This document shows, in pieces, positions 9,340 to 17,242 of a stretch of DNA of 45,804 nucleotides. The translations under genes were made by a program, and so were the position numbers. Origin of the DNA: Solirubrobacter ginsenosidimutans (GTDB lineage Bacteria > Actinomycetota > Thermoleophilia > Solirubrobacterales > Solirubrobacteraceae); the NCBI RefSeq assembly GCF_027587205.1, contig NZ_JAPDOD010000064.1, forward strand, positions 1 through 45,804, read 5' to 3'. Numbering within the stretch: the first letter of the stretch is position 1; each line of letters starts with the position of its first letter. The notes below the pieces were generated by a model. That model made no database searches. It was not told the origin of the DNA and was given only the letters and a program-made list of their open reading frames with translations.

Positions 9340-11223
9340 ATGACCTTGCTCCATCCCTCCTTTCGCGGCCGTTTGCGGCTCTTCTTCGCCGTGATCGTCG
9401 TCGTCCCCATGATCGCGGTGGGGGTCGCGTTGTTCTTCCTGCTCGACGCGGGTGACAACTCGAAGTTCAACTCCTCGCTCGGGACGGCGCAGACGGTCGC
9501 ACAGCACCTCTTCCAGGAGGCGCGGACGCGCGCGATGACGGCGACCGAGAAGTTGCAGAGCAACGTCGAGCTGGCGACGGCGGTCGATGACGGGGCTCGG
9601 CCCGCCATCCAGCGGCAGCTGGAGGCGCAGCGTGAGTCGCTGGGGGCGGAGTGGATCAAGCTCGAGCTCACCGGGCACGAACCGATTCAGGTCGGCACGC
9701 CGCTGGCGATCGCGGCGTCGCAGGCGATCCTGCAGGACGCCAAGCAGCAGAGGATCGGGCGGATCACGCTGTCGGTCACGACGGCGCAGGAGTACGCCGA
9801 CGAGGTGCGGAGCTTGACGGAGGTCGGCTGCCGCGTCGATCGCGGCGACGTCGTGCTCGCGTCGTCCTCGCGCGCGGCTCAGACCGCCAAGTTGCCCGAC
9901 GGGCAGGGCGAGGACGTCCGCCTGTCCAGCCGCGACTACCGGGTCACGAGTTTCACGGTTCCCGAGCCCGGGATGCAGCCCACGACGGTGCGCCTGATCG
10001 CGCAGCTGCCCGCCAACGGCGGCGGCGCGACGATCCTCGTGATCGGCCTCACGCTCGTGTTCCTCGCGATGGCGTTCATCTTCGCGGTGATCGTCAACCG
10101 GACGTTGCAGGCCGAGGTCGAGCGGCTGCTGACCGCGGCGCGGCGCCTCGGCCGCGGCGACTTCAGCGTCCAGGTCCCCGCCGAGGGCAACGACGAGTTC
10201 GCCGCGCTGGGCAAGGAGTTCAACAACATGGCGCTCCAGCTCGAGGCGCGGCTCGAGGACCTTCGGAGAGAGCGTGGGCGGCTCCAGGAGGCGATCCGGC
10301 GCGTGGGCGAGTCGTTCGCGCGCGGGCTGGACCGCGTCGGCGTGCTCGAGATCGTCGTGCAGACCGCGGTCGACGGCTCCGGTGCGTCGTGCGGGCGCGC
10401 CACGATGCGCCGCCGCGCGGACGCGCCGATGGAGGAGGTCACCCGCAGCGGGGAGCCCGAGTCCTTCCACCGCGCCCTGCACGCGGCCGAGGCGGCGGTG
10501 ATGGACGCCGGGCAGGTGGCGGAGATCCAGATCGCGGGCGCGAGCGCGATGGCCGCGCCGCTCAGCGCCACCGAGGCCGGCGACCGGGTGCTCGCGATCG
10601 TCTCGGTCGCCCGCGGCGACCGGCCGTTCGCCCCCGCCGAGCGCGAGCTCTTCGCCTACCTGACCAGCCAGGCGGCGGTCAGCGTCGAGAACGTCGATCT
10701 GCACGAAACCGTGCAGCGCCAGGCGGTCACCGACGAGCTCACCGGGCTCTTCAATCACCGCCGTTTCCAGGAGGTCATGGCGGCCGAGGTGGAGCGCGCC
10801 CGCCGCTATGACGCCGAGATGGGGCTCATCATGCTCGACATCGACAACTTCAAGCGCGTCAACGACACCTACGGTCACATGCAGGGGGACATGGTCCTGC
10901 GCGAGGTCGCGCGGGTCCTGCGCCAGTCGGCGCGCGAGATCGACGAACCCGCGCGCTACGGCGGCGAGGAGATGGCGGTCGCGCTCCCGCAGACCGATCT
11001 GGACGGGGCGTACCGCTTCGCCGAGCGCGTCCGGCAGCGGATCGAGGCGCTCGAGCTTCCGCTCCTCGACGGCGACGGAATTCTCCGAGTTACCGCATCG
11101 TTTGGCGCGGCGTCCCTGTCGAGCGCGCCACAATCTGACAAGGAGGGCCTGGTGGCGGCGGCGGATGCCGCGCTTTACCGGGCGAAACGCTCGGGTAAGA
11201 ACCGGACGGTCAAGGCCGAGTAG
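9340..11223 (+). CDS. Membrane diguanylate cyclase with HAMP, GAF and GGDEF domains
   Basis: A 627-residue signalling protein that should make cyclic di-GMP. Order: membrane helix (about residues 8-30), extracytoplasmic sensor of about 195 residues, second helix (ILVIGLTLVFLAMAFIFAVIV), HAMP linker, GAF-like domain and a C-terminal GGDEF domain. The catalytic loop is GGEEM at 541-545, a variant of GGDEF/GGEEF with Met at the last position; the catalytic acidic residues are retained, so activity is expected. I see no RxxD inhibitory site directly before it. The ATG at 9340 was chosen because the next residues run straight into the first membrane helix; a GTG at 9301 in the same frame has no better ribosome site. 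The acidic protein gene follows after 20 bases. Confidence 0.9.
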   Translation: MTLLHPSFRGRLRLFFAVIVVVPMIAVGVALFFLLDAGDNSKFNSSLGTAQTVAQHLFQEARTRAMTATEKLQSNVELATAVDDGARPAIQRQLEAQRESLGAEWIKLELTGHEPIQVGTPLAIAASQAILQDAKQQRIGRITLSVTTAQEYADEVRSLTEVGCRVDRGDVVLASSSRAAQTAKLPDGQGEDVRLSSRDYRVTSFTVPEPGMQPTTVRLIAQLPANGGGATILVIGLTLVFLAMAFIFAVIVNRTLQAEVERLLTAARRLGRGDFSVQVPAEGNDEFAALGKEFNNMALQLEARLEDLRRERGRLQEAIRRVGESFARGLDRVGVLEIVVQTAVDGSGASCGRATMRRRADAPMEEVTRSGEPESFHRALHAAEAAVMDAGQVAEIQIAGASAMAAPLSATEAGDRVLAIVSVARGDRPFAPAERELFAYLTSQAAVSVENVDLHETVQRQAVTDELTGLFNHRRFQEVMAAEVERARRYDAEMGLIMLDIDNFKRVNDTYGHMQGDMVLREVARVLRQSAREIDEPARYGGEEMAVALPQTDLDGAYRFAERVRQRIEALELPLLDGDGILRVTASFGAASLSSAPQSDKEGLVAAADAALYRAKRSGKNRTVKAE

Positions 11224-11243
11224 GCTGAAGGGAGACGGCGGCC

Positions 11244-11735
11244 ATGGGACTCCTCGACGACGCCATCCGTGAGCATCTAGAGCTCAAACGCAAGCACGGA
11301 GCCAATCCGGACGATGTCGCGCGCCAGGAACAGGAGGCGCTCGGCCCGGGGCAGCGCAACGAGTTCGCGCAGCCTGAGGGCGCCGCGCAGGCGCCGCCTG
11401 AAGCCGAACCGGTGGCCGCTCCGGAGCCGGAGGCCGAAGCGCCGCCGGTGTTCGAGGACCCCGCGCCGGTCGACGAGCTCCCCGAGGGCGAGCCCGGCAT
11501 TCCAGAGGAACCGCCCTCCGCGCAGGCGCCGGGCTATGACGAGGACCCGTGGCTCGACGACGAGCCCGACGAGGTCCCGGCCACCGAGGCTCTGCAGGAG
11601 CGTCCGCGGCGAACCGCCGACGGCGAGGACGAGGACGTGCTCGAAGAGACGCCCGACTTCCTCCAGGAGACGCCGGAGCACGACCGCCTGTGGTTTGAGC
11701 AGAAGCCTCCGCGCGACTTCGACTGGGATAAATAA
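11244..11735 (+). CDS. Acidic, proline-rich protein of unknown function
   Basis: A 163-residue protein with three parts: a conserved-looking N-terminal helix (LLDDAIREHLELKRKHGA, then RQEQEALGP), a long low-complexity middle rich in Pro, Glu, Asp and Ala, and a short C-terminal motif ending LWFEQKPPRDFDWDK. Helix, disordered acidic linker and a C-terminal aromatic-basic tail suggest a small adaptor or tether, but no function is known to me. It begins 20 bases after the diguanylate cyclase with a ribosome site (GAAGGGAGA), so the two are probably cotranscribed and it could be an accessory or effector of that cyclase. Confidence 0.75.
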   Translation: MGLLDDAIREHLELKRKHGANPDDVARQEQEALGPGQRNEFAQPEGAAQAPPEAEPVAAPEPEAEAPPVFEDPAPVDELPEGEPGIPEEPPSAQAPGYDEDPWLDDEPDEVPATEALQERPRRTADGEDEDVLEETPDFLQETPEHDRLWFEQKPPRDFDWDK

Positions 11736-11810
11736 ACCCCCTTCAAGTTCCGCGCGTCGCCGCCGATGACCCCGATCGTGCCTCCTCCCCCGAGGGAGGC
11801 CTCGGACGGA

Positions 11811-12872
11811 TCAACGGCGAAGCGCGGACCTCAAGCCCCGGACCGCGCTTCGCCGCGTCCACTCACCCGCTGGGGCGCGCGGGCGGGAGACGACGATCTG
11901 GACGGTCGCGACGATCAGCACCGCGAGCGTGACCACCCGCTCGCTCCAGTCGACCGGGTGAAACAGGCCGTAGATCTGCAGGGTGCCGGCGAAGACCTGC
12001 GCGGCGACCGCGAGCACGATCGCCCGCCAGCCGAACGGCTCCGAGCGCGCTTCCGGCGGGAAATCCGACGCCCAGGCGGCGTAGGCGAGCAGCGCGGCGC
12101 CGGCCGTCCATGCGAAGTCGAGGCCCTCACCGCGCGGGATCCCCCGCGCCTCCTGGACGGCGAACACGACGTCCGGGATCGTCGCAACGATGCAGCCCGC
12201 GGCGATCGCCAGCCACATGCGCCCGACGTGCCAGGAGAGCAGCCCGTAGACGCCGAGGATCCCGCCGATCAGCAGGACGTCGAGGACCGGGAAGCTGAAG
12301 TTGACCAGGGTCGCCCACTCGGTGTCGTGGGTCGTTTCGGCCAGCGGCTGCAGCACCAGCGCGACGCCCGCGGTGAGGACGACGAGCACGGCGGAGAGGC
12401 CGTCCATCCAGCGCTCGAGCGCGAAGCGCGGCACGTGCGCCCGGGCGAGCACCGCGATGCCGGCGGCCACGAACGGGTACCACGCGAGCCAGAGGTAGTC
12501 CGACGCCGAGGGGTACGGCGGCGAGGCCATCGGGTCGTAGACGACGCTCCAGATCACGCTGCTGAGCGCCCAGGACGTCTGGGCCGCGCCGAAGCACAGC
12601 CAGGCGGTCCGCAGGCGCGGGTCGTTGATCGCGCGGGCGAAGCACAGCGCCGCCGCGCCGATCATCACCGCGTCGTGGAACCACTGCGTGTAGAGCGCTG
12701 CCGGCTCACCGACGCCGAAGATGCGCTGCGCGGCCTCCGCGCCCACCAGGGCCGCCAGGAGCCACCAGATCGAGCGGATCGCGGATGCGCCGCGGGGAGC
12801 GCCGGCGACGTCCGTGCGTGTCTCGTCGTGGCAGGCGCTCGAGGGCGCGTCGGCGACCATACGCGTCGTCAT
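11811..12872 (-). CDS. Stand-alone polytopic membrane sensor-like protein
   Basis: A 353-residue protein with about eight predicted membrane helices between residues 35 and 325 and a short basic tail. It has no enzymatic output domain. The segment around PPYPSASDYLWLAWYPFVAAG aligns by eye with PVPFPSLGDAAYVGMYPVMMAG in the N-terminal membrane part of the GGDEF-EAL protein at 33360-35948, with similar helix order on either side. I infer a shared membrane sensor domain, here without PAS, GGDEF or EAL. It may be a truncated paralog or a sensor acting with a separate partner. The start is only 29 bases from the divergent penicillin-binding protein gene, so the two share a promoter region. ATG codons at 12872 and 12860 are both possible. 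Confidence 0.8.
   Translation of the reverse strand: MTTRMVADAPSSACHDETRTDVAGAPRGASAIRSIWWLLAALVGAEAAQRIFGVGEPAALYTQWFHDAVMIGAAALCFARAINDPRLRTAWLCFGAAQTSWALSSVIWSVVYDPMASPPYPSASDYLWLAWYPFVAAGIAVLARAHVPRFALERWMDGLSAVLVVLTAGVALVLQPLAETTHDTEWATLVNFSFPVLDVLLIGGILGVYGLLSWHVGRMWLAIAAGCIVATIPDVVFAVQEARGIPRGEGLDFAWTAGAALLAYAAWASDFPPEARSEPFGWRAIVLAVAAQVFAGTLQIYGLFHPVDWSERVVTLAVLIVATVQIVVSRPRAPAGEWTRRSAVRGLRSALRR
11815..11855. terminator. Hairpin between convergent genes
   Basis: CGGCGAAGCGCGG and its exact complement CCGCGCTTCGCCG form a 13-bp stem with a 15-base loop, overlapping the last codons of the membrane protein on the minus strand. A smaller hairpin (GCCTCC/GGAGGC, 11780-11800) lies just outside. 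Either could end transcription arriving from the acidic-protein gene or from the opposite strand. Confidence 0.5.
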
Positions 12873-12901
12873 CGGCGCGGCGTTCGCTTCACTTGAGAGC
12901 G

Positions 12902-14755
12902 ATGCTCAGACGTCGCCTCATCGCAGTTTTCGCTCTGCTCGTGCCGATCGTCGCCGTGGCCGTGTTCTTCCTGACGCGCTCGAGCCCGGACCCCGCCGAC
13001 GACACGTTCGCCCGCTACGCCGCCGCCTGGAGCGGCGGGGACGATCGCGCCGCCGCCGCGCTGACCGACCAGCCGAAGGCCGCCCAGACCCGGCTCGCGG
13101 CGTCCCGCAAGGGCCTCGACGGCGCGAAGGTGAAGGCGACGGTCCGCTCGGTCACCGAGAAGGACGACGCCGCGACGGCGACGCTCGCGGTCGCGTGGGA
13201 CATCCCGCGGATCGGAAGCTGGACCTACCGCGTGAAAGTGCCCGCGCAGCGCGTCAAGGACGTCTGGCAGGTGCACTGGCGCCCGGCGGACCTCCATCCT
13301 CGCCTGACCGCCGCGACCCGCCTCGGCACGTCCGTCAAGGCGCCCTCGCGCGGCCGCATCGACGATCGCCAGGGCCGCGCGCTGATGGCCGAGCGCTCGG
13401 TCACGGCCATCGACGTCGACACCAGCCGCGTCAAGGACGCGACGGACACGGCCCAGCGCCTTGCGGAGCTGACCGACGTGGACGCGGACGAGCTGGAGCA
13501 GAAGATCAGCGCTGCCGGGAAGGGTCACTTCGTGCCCGTCGTCACGCTGCGCAAGGCCGCCTATGACAAGGTCGCGGCCAAGCTGCAGAAGATCCCCGGC
13601 GCCTCGACCGCGCCCGGCAGCGAGCCCTTGGCGCCGACCAAGGACTTCGCCCGGGCGCTGCTCGGCGCCGTCGGGCCGGCCACCGCCGAGCAGGTCGAGA
13701 AGTCCGGCGGCCGGCTCGCGGCGGGTGACGCCGTCGGGCAGTGGGGGCTGCAGGCGGCGTTCGACCAGCAGCTCGCGGGGACGGAGACGCGCTCGGTCGT
13801 GCTCCGCGACGTCGAGGACGGCGTCGTCGAGAAGACGCTGCGCCGCTGGCGCGGGAAGCAGGCCTCCAACCTCAAGACGACGCTGGACCTCGACGTCCAG
13901 CGGGCGGCCGAGCAGGCGCTGGGGACGACGAAGAAGAAGGTCGCGCTGGTGGCGCTGCAGCCGTCGACGGGCGACGTGCTGGCGGTGGCGAACCGGCCGT
14001 CGGACTCGACGCTCGATCGCGCGCTGACCGGCCTCTACCCGCCCGGCTCGACGTTCAAAGTGGTCACCACGACCGCGCTGCTGCGCGACGGGCTCTCGGT
14101 CGACAAGACCGTGCCGTGCCCGCAGAACGAAGTCGTCGACGGGCGGTCGTTCAAGAACTTCGAGGGCGAGGCCGCCGGGCCCGTGCCGTTCCGGACGGAC
14201 TTCGCGCAGTCCTGCAACACGGCGTTCATCTCGCTCGCCTCGCGCCTGTCGCAGACGGCGCTGCCGGACACGGCAAAGGACTTCGGGCTCGGCGAGTCGT
14301 TGAAGCTCGGCCTCCCGGTCGCCGACGCAAAGGTCCCTGAGGGTGACTCCCAGGTTGCCCGCGCGGCGATGATGATCGGCCAGGACCGGATCGTCGCCAG
14401 CCCGCTGAACATGGCGGGCGTGGCGGGAACGGTCGCGGCGGGCCGCTGGCACTCGCCGCGCCTGCTGGACGACGATCCCAAGCAGTCAGGCCCGCGGATC
14501 GCTCAAGCGAGCACCCTGCGCGACCTCATGCGCGCCGTCGTCACCTCCGGCACCGGCACCGCGCTCGCGTCGCTCCCCGGGTTCGTGGCGGGCAAGAGCG
14601 GGACCGCCGAGTACGGCGGCGGCGACCCACCGCCCACCCACGCCTGGTTCATCGCCTTCCGCGACGACCTCGCGGTCGCCGTCCTGGTCGAGAACGGGCG
14701 GGCCGGGGGCGAGGTCGCCGCGCCGATCGCCGCGCGCTTCCTCGCGGGGATCTAA
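12902..14755 (+). CDS. Class B penicillin-binding protein (peptidoglycan transpeptidase)
   Basis: A 617-residue single-pass membrane protein that cross-links peptidoglycan outside the membrane. Signal-anchor helix is residues 5-23. An NTF2-like MecA N-terminal domain (about 30-140) and a PBP dimerisation region follow, then the transpeptidase with S383-T-F-K, S437-C-N and K565-S-G-T. All three active-site motifs are intact; KSG replaces the commoner KTG and is seen in many class B enzymes. MecA_N-type enzymes are typical of elongation or low-affinity PBPs. The frame remains open upstream, but ATG 12902 directly precedes the signal anchor. Its TAA overlaps the stop of the convergent MFS gene by four bases. 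Confidence 0.93.
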   Translation: MLRRRLIAVFALLVPIVAVAVFFLTRSSPDPADDTFARYAAAWSGGDDRAAAALTDQPKAAQTRLAASRKGLDGAKVKATVRSVTEKDDAATATLAVAWDIPRIGSWTYRVKVPAQRVKDVWQVHWRPADLHPRLTAATRLGTSVKAPSRGRIDDRQGRALMAERSVTAIDVDTSRVKDATDTAQRLAELTDVDADELEQKISAAGKGHFVPVVTLRKAAYDKVAAKLQKIPGASTAPGSEPLAPTKDFARALLGAVGPATAEQVEKSGGRLAAGDAVGQWGLQAAFDQQLAGTETRSVVLRDVEDGVVEKTLRRWRGKQASNLKTTLDLDVQRAAEQALGTTKKKVALVALQPSTGDVLAVANRPSDSTLDRALTGLYPPGSTFKVVTTTALLRDGLSVDKTVPCPQNEVVDGRSFKNFEGEAAGPVPFRTDFAQSCNTAFISLASRLSQTALPDTAKDFGLGESLKLGLPVADAKVPEGDSQVARAAMMIGQDRIVASPLNMAGVAGTVAAGRWHSPRLLDDDPKQSGPRIAQASTLRDLMRAVVTSGTGTALASLPGFVAGKSGTAEYGGGDPPPTHAWFIAFRDDLAVAVLVENGRAGGEVAAPIAARFLAGI

Positions 14756-15924
14756 ACCGGTTCAGCGAGGCGGCTGGACAAGAGCACGGCGACGACCGGG
14801 ATCGCCGCGAGCACGACGAACGCGCCCTGCGGGCCGTGATGGTCGGCGACGAGCCCGAGGACCGGCATGAACAGCCCGCCGGCGCTCACGGCCAGGCCGA
14901 GCGTGACGCCGGCGGCGGTGCCGGGGCGCGTCGGGAGGTAGTCCTGCCCGAGCTTGATCAGGACCGCGAACGGGATGTTCGTCACGAGCCCGACGAGGAA
15001 GATCAGCGGCAGCGCGGCGTACTGGTCGCGACACAGCAGGAGCGCGATCAGCGCCGGGATCAGCAGCGTGTTGCCCAGCTGGACGGTGCGGACGAGGCCG
15101 AGCCGGTCCGCGATCCGTCCCCCGAGGAGCGTGCCGAGCACGCCGCCGCCGAGCTCGAGCGCCAGGGCGGTGCCGCCCAGCGCGCTGGAGGCGCCGAGGT
15201 GGCGGATCCAATAGAGCGCGACGAACGTGTTCACCCCGAAGGAGACCGAGGAGCGGGCGACTTCGACGCCGATCAGCAGCGCGAACATCCGTGGGCGGTC
15301 GACGCCCGAGCCGTACACCTTCGCGCGCGCCTTCGCCGTGATGCGCCGCGAGTGGCGGTAGAGCACGAAGCCCATCAGCAGGCCCGGTGGGATGAAGACC
15401 GCGGTGGCGCCCAGGCCCCAGGTGTCGAGCACCGGCGTCGCGAGCGTCGGGCCGAGGAAGAAGCCGACCGAGCCGCCCGCGGCGAAGTAGCTCATCGCCG
15501 TGGCGCTCTGACCGGCCTCGACCCGGGCGTCGCGGCCGGCGGGCGGGTGGAACATGGCGACGCCGAGGCCGGAGAGCAACAGCGCCAGCCAGATCGTGGC
15601 GTAGGTGGGCGCGAGGCCGGCGAGCCCGAACCCAGTCGCCGCCAGGGCGAGCCCGACCGGTGAGAGCCAGCTCAGCCCGCGCCGGTCCGCCGCCCAGCCG
15701 ACCAGCAACTGCGGCACCGCGCTCCCCACGGTTGCGGCCAGTGCCAGCCCCGAAGCGGCTGAGTAGCTGAAGTCGCGTTCGAGGACGAAGTACGGCACGG
15801 TCGCGGGGACGAGGCCCTGATAGAGGTCGTCGACGGCGTGCGCGGTCGCCCACACCCGCATGCGCTGCCACGCCGACCGCGGGGCGGGTGCAACGGCGGG
15901 TTCTGGAAGCTCGAGGACGGCCAT
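14752..15924 (-). CDS. MFS exporter, fosmidomycin-resistance (Fsr)-like
   Basis: A 390-residue major facilitator with about 12 membrane helices. The opening H-A-V-D-D-L-Y-Q-G-L-V-P motif in helix 1, the motif GWAADRRG in the loop after helix 2, and GVAMFHPPAG in helix 4 resemble the Fsr family of drug-proton antiporters. Substrate is unknown; small-molecule export is likely. The start MAVLELPEP is preceded by AAAGG; earlier in-frame codons would add a non-hydrophobic extension reaching into the AraC gene. It is divergent from the AraC regulator with 55 bases between starts, the usual arrangement for a locally controlled exporter. Confidence 0.88.
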   Translation of the reverse strand: MAVLELPEPAVAPAPRSAWQRMRVWATAHAVDDLYQGLVPATVPYFVLERDFSYSAASGLALAATVGSAVPQLLVGWAADRRGLSWLSPVGLALAATGFGLAGLAPTYATIWLALLLSGLGVAMFHPPAGRDARVEAGQSATAMSYFAAGGSVGFFLGPTLATPVLDTWGLGATAVFIPPGLLMGFVLYRHSRRITAKARAKVYGSGVDRPRMFALLIGVEVARSSVSFGVNTFVALYWIRHLGASSALGGTALALELGGGVLGTLLGGRIADRLGLVRTVQLGNTLLIPALIALLLCRDQYAALPLIFLVGLVTNIPFAVLIKLGQDYLPTRPGTAAGVTLGLAVSAGGLFMPVLGLVADHHGPQGAFVVLAAIPVVAVLLSSRLAEPV

Positions 15925-15959
15925 CGCCTTTGACCGTAGCTCCGGGCGAGCGTGGCGTC

Positions 15960-15978
15960 TTCCGGTAATCTGCCGGAA
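15960..15978. promoter_or_regulatory. Probable operator between the MFS exporter and AraC regulator
   Basis: TTCCGG, seven bases, CCGGAA: a perfect inverted repeat that ends one base before the GTG start of the AraC gene and lies 35 bases upstream of the MFS start. Its position would let a bound protein block translation or transcription of the regulator and influence the exporter. AraC proteins often bind direct repeats, so assignment to this AraC protein is inference. Confidence 0.5.
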
Positions 15979-15979
15979 A

Positions 15980-16717
15980 GTGTCGGGAATCAGCCACCAG
16001 CCGTTCGCCCCGACGGTCACCGAGCTGCGCGCCGGCGGCGACCGGATCCGGCGCCACCGCCACGACGAGCACCAGCTCGTGTACGTGAGCACCGGCGTGC
16101 TCGCCGTCAGCACCGCGGGCGGCCGCTGGGTGGCCTCGGCGGAGCGCGCGGTCTGGCTTCCCGCCGGGACGTGGCACGAGCACCGCTTCTACGGCGCCAG
16201 CGCGTTCCACGCCGTCGGCTTCGACGTCGACAGCGCGCCCCTGGCCGACCGCGAGCCGACGGTGATCGCGGTCAGCCCGCTGCTGCGCGAGCTGCTGGTC
16301 GCGTGCACCGATGAGACGCTGTCCGCGCCTGAGGTCCGTCGCATCCGCGCGGTGCTGCGCGACCAGCTCCGCCGCACCCGCCAGGAGCCGATCATGCTGC
16401 CCGCGGCGGAGGACCCGCGGCTCGCCGAGGCCTGCGCGATCGTCGCGTCAGACCTCGCCACGCCGCACCCGCTGGCGGCGCTCGCGAGCCGCGTCGGCGC
16501 GGGCGAGCGCACGCTCTCCCGCCTCTTCCGCGACGAGTTCGGCATGACCTACCCGCAGTGGCGCACCCGCCTGCGCGTCTTCGAGGCGATGATCCTCCTC
16601 GCCGGCGGCACCCCCGTCACCGAGACCGCCCACCGCTGTGGCTGGGCCACGACGAGCAGCTTCATCGACACGTTCCAGCGCACCATGGGCCGCACTCCGG
16701 GCGCCTACCGCGCGTAG
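15980..16717 (+). CDS. AraC-family transcriptional regulator
   Basis: A 245-residue regulator. The N-terminal cupin-like sensor contains HRHDEHQLVYVSTG, a typical AraC_binding strand pair with possible metal-binding histidines, followed by WLPAGTWHEH. The C-terminal third holds the two helix-turn-helix units, LAALASRVGAGERTLSRLFR and VTETAHRCGWATTSSFIDTF, ending in the conserved MGRTPGAYR. It probably controls the divergent MFS exporter in response to a small ligand. The GTG at 15980 is chosen because the protein then begins just before the sensor domain; an upstream in-frame ATG (15860) would overlap the exporter gene. The stop codon lies inside a terminator hairpin. Confidence 0.88.
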   Translation: MSGISHQPFAPTVTELRAGGDRIRRHRHDEHQLVYVSTGVLAVSTAGGRWVASAERAVWLPAGTWHEHRFYGASAFHAVGFDVDSAPLADREPTVIAVSPLLRELLVACTDETLSAPEVRRIRAVLRDQLRRTRQEPIMLPAAEDPRLAEACAIVASDLATPHPLAALASRVGAGERTLSRLFRDEFGMTYPQWRTRLRVFEAMILLAGGTPVTETAHRCGWATTSSFIDTFQRTMGRTPGAYRA

Positions 16718-16725
16718 GCGCCCGG
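16697..16725 (+). terminator. Terminator overlapping the AraC stop codon
   Basis: CCGGGCGCCTAC and GTAGGCGCCCGG form a perfect 12-bp stem with loop CGCGC. The TAG stop (16715-16717) is in the descending arm. It also faces the 3' end of the convergent small gene ending at 16736. Confidence 0.65.
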
Positions 16726-16735
16726 ACGCTCGCGT

Positions 16736-17242
16736 TCAGCGCAGGTGGAAGGTCGAGCGGCGCTTGCCCACGACGCCGTCGCGGCCGGTCGCCGTCGCTT
16801 CGAGCTGCAGGCTGCGCGTGCCCTTCCCGCGCTTGAGGGCCGAGCGTGCGAAGCGCGTCGCCTCGATGCGCAGCGTCGCGCCGTCAGGTCCCGGCTCGAC
16901 CCTGAAGGCCGAGCCGAGCGGGCGCAGCCCACCCCCGGCGAGGACTTCGAAGAGCCGCGCCTCGACGTCCACCACCGGGCGGCTCGCGGACACCTTGACC
17001 ACGAGCCCGTCCGCCAGGAACGTCTTCAGCGTGCGCTTGGCCGCCGGCTGGAGGGCGAGGGTGAGCTCCGGCGGGGCCGCGGCGACGGCCACCGGCGCGG
17101 GTGCGGCCGCCAACGGCGCCGGTGTCGGCGTCGGCGTCGCTTCCGGCTCGTCCGGGACGACCGGCAGCCCCTTCAGCGCGAACCGCGGGGACTCGAAGAA
17201 GCTGTTGAGCGTGCGCATGCGCGCGTTCGTCGGGTCGGTCAT
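16736..17242 (-). CDS. Small protein coupled to the amidase, unknown function
   Basis: A 168-residue protein. Residues 1-28 lack a signal peptide, 30-60 form a Pro/Ala/Thr-rich linker, and 60-168 look like a beta-rich domain (LALQPAAKRTLKTFL, then LVVKVSASRPVVDVEARLF). This resembles the repeated beta-sandwich modules found in secreted soil-actinobacterial proteins, but that is a by-eye impression. Its ATG shares one base with the amidase TGA (TGATG), indicating translational coupling. A physical or functional link with the exported amidase is therefore likely, although the missing signal peptide is puzzling. Confidence 0.7.
   Translation of the reverse strand: MTDPTNARMRTLNSFFESPRFALKGLPVVPDEPEATPTPTPAPLAAAPAPVAVAAAPPELTLALQPAAKRTLKTFLADGLVVKVSASRPVVDVEARLFEVLAGGGLRPLGSAFRVEPGPDGATLRIEATRFARSALKRGKGTRSLQLEATATGRDGVVGKRRSTFHLR

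Noticed and set aside
11340..11560. Low-complexity GCC/GAG-rich stretch considered as a nucleotide repeat
   Set aside because: It is irregular and simply encodes the Pro/Glu/Ala linker of the acidic protein.
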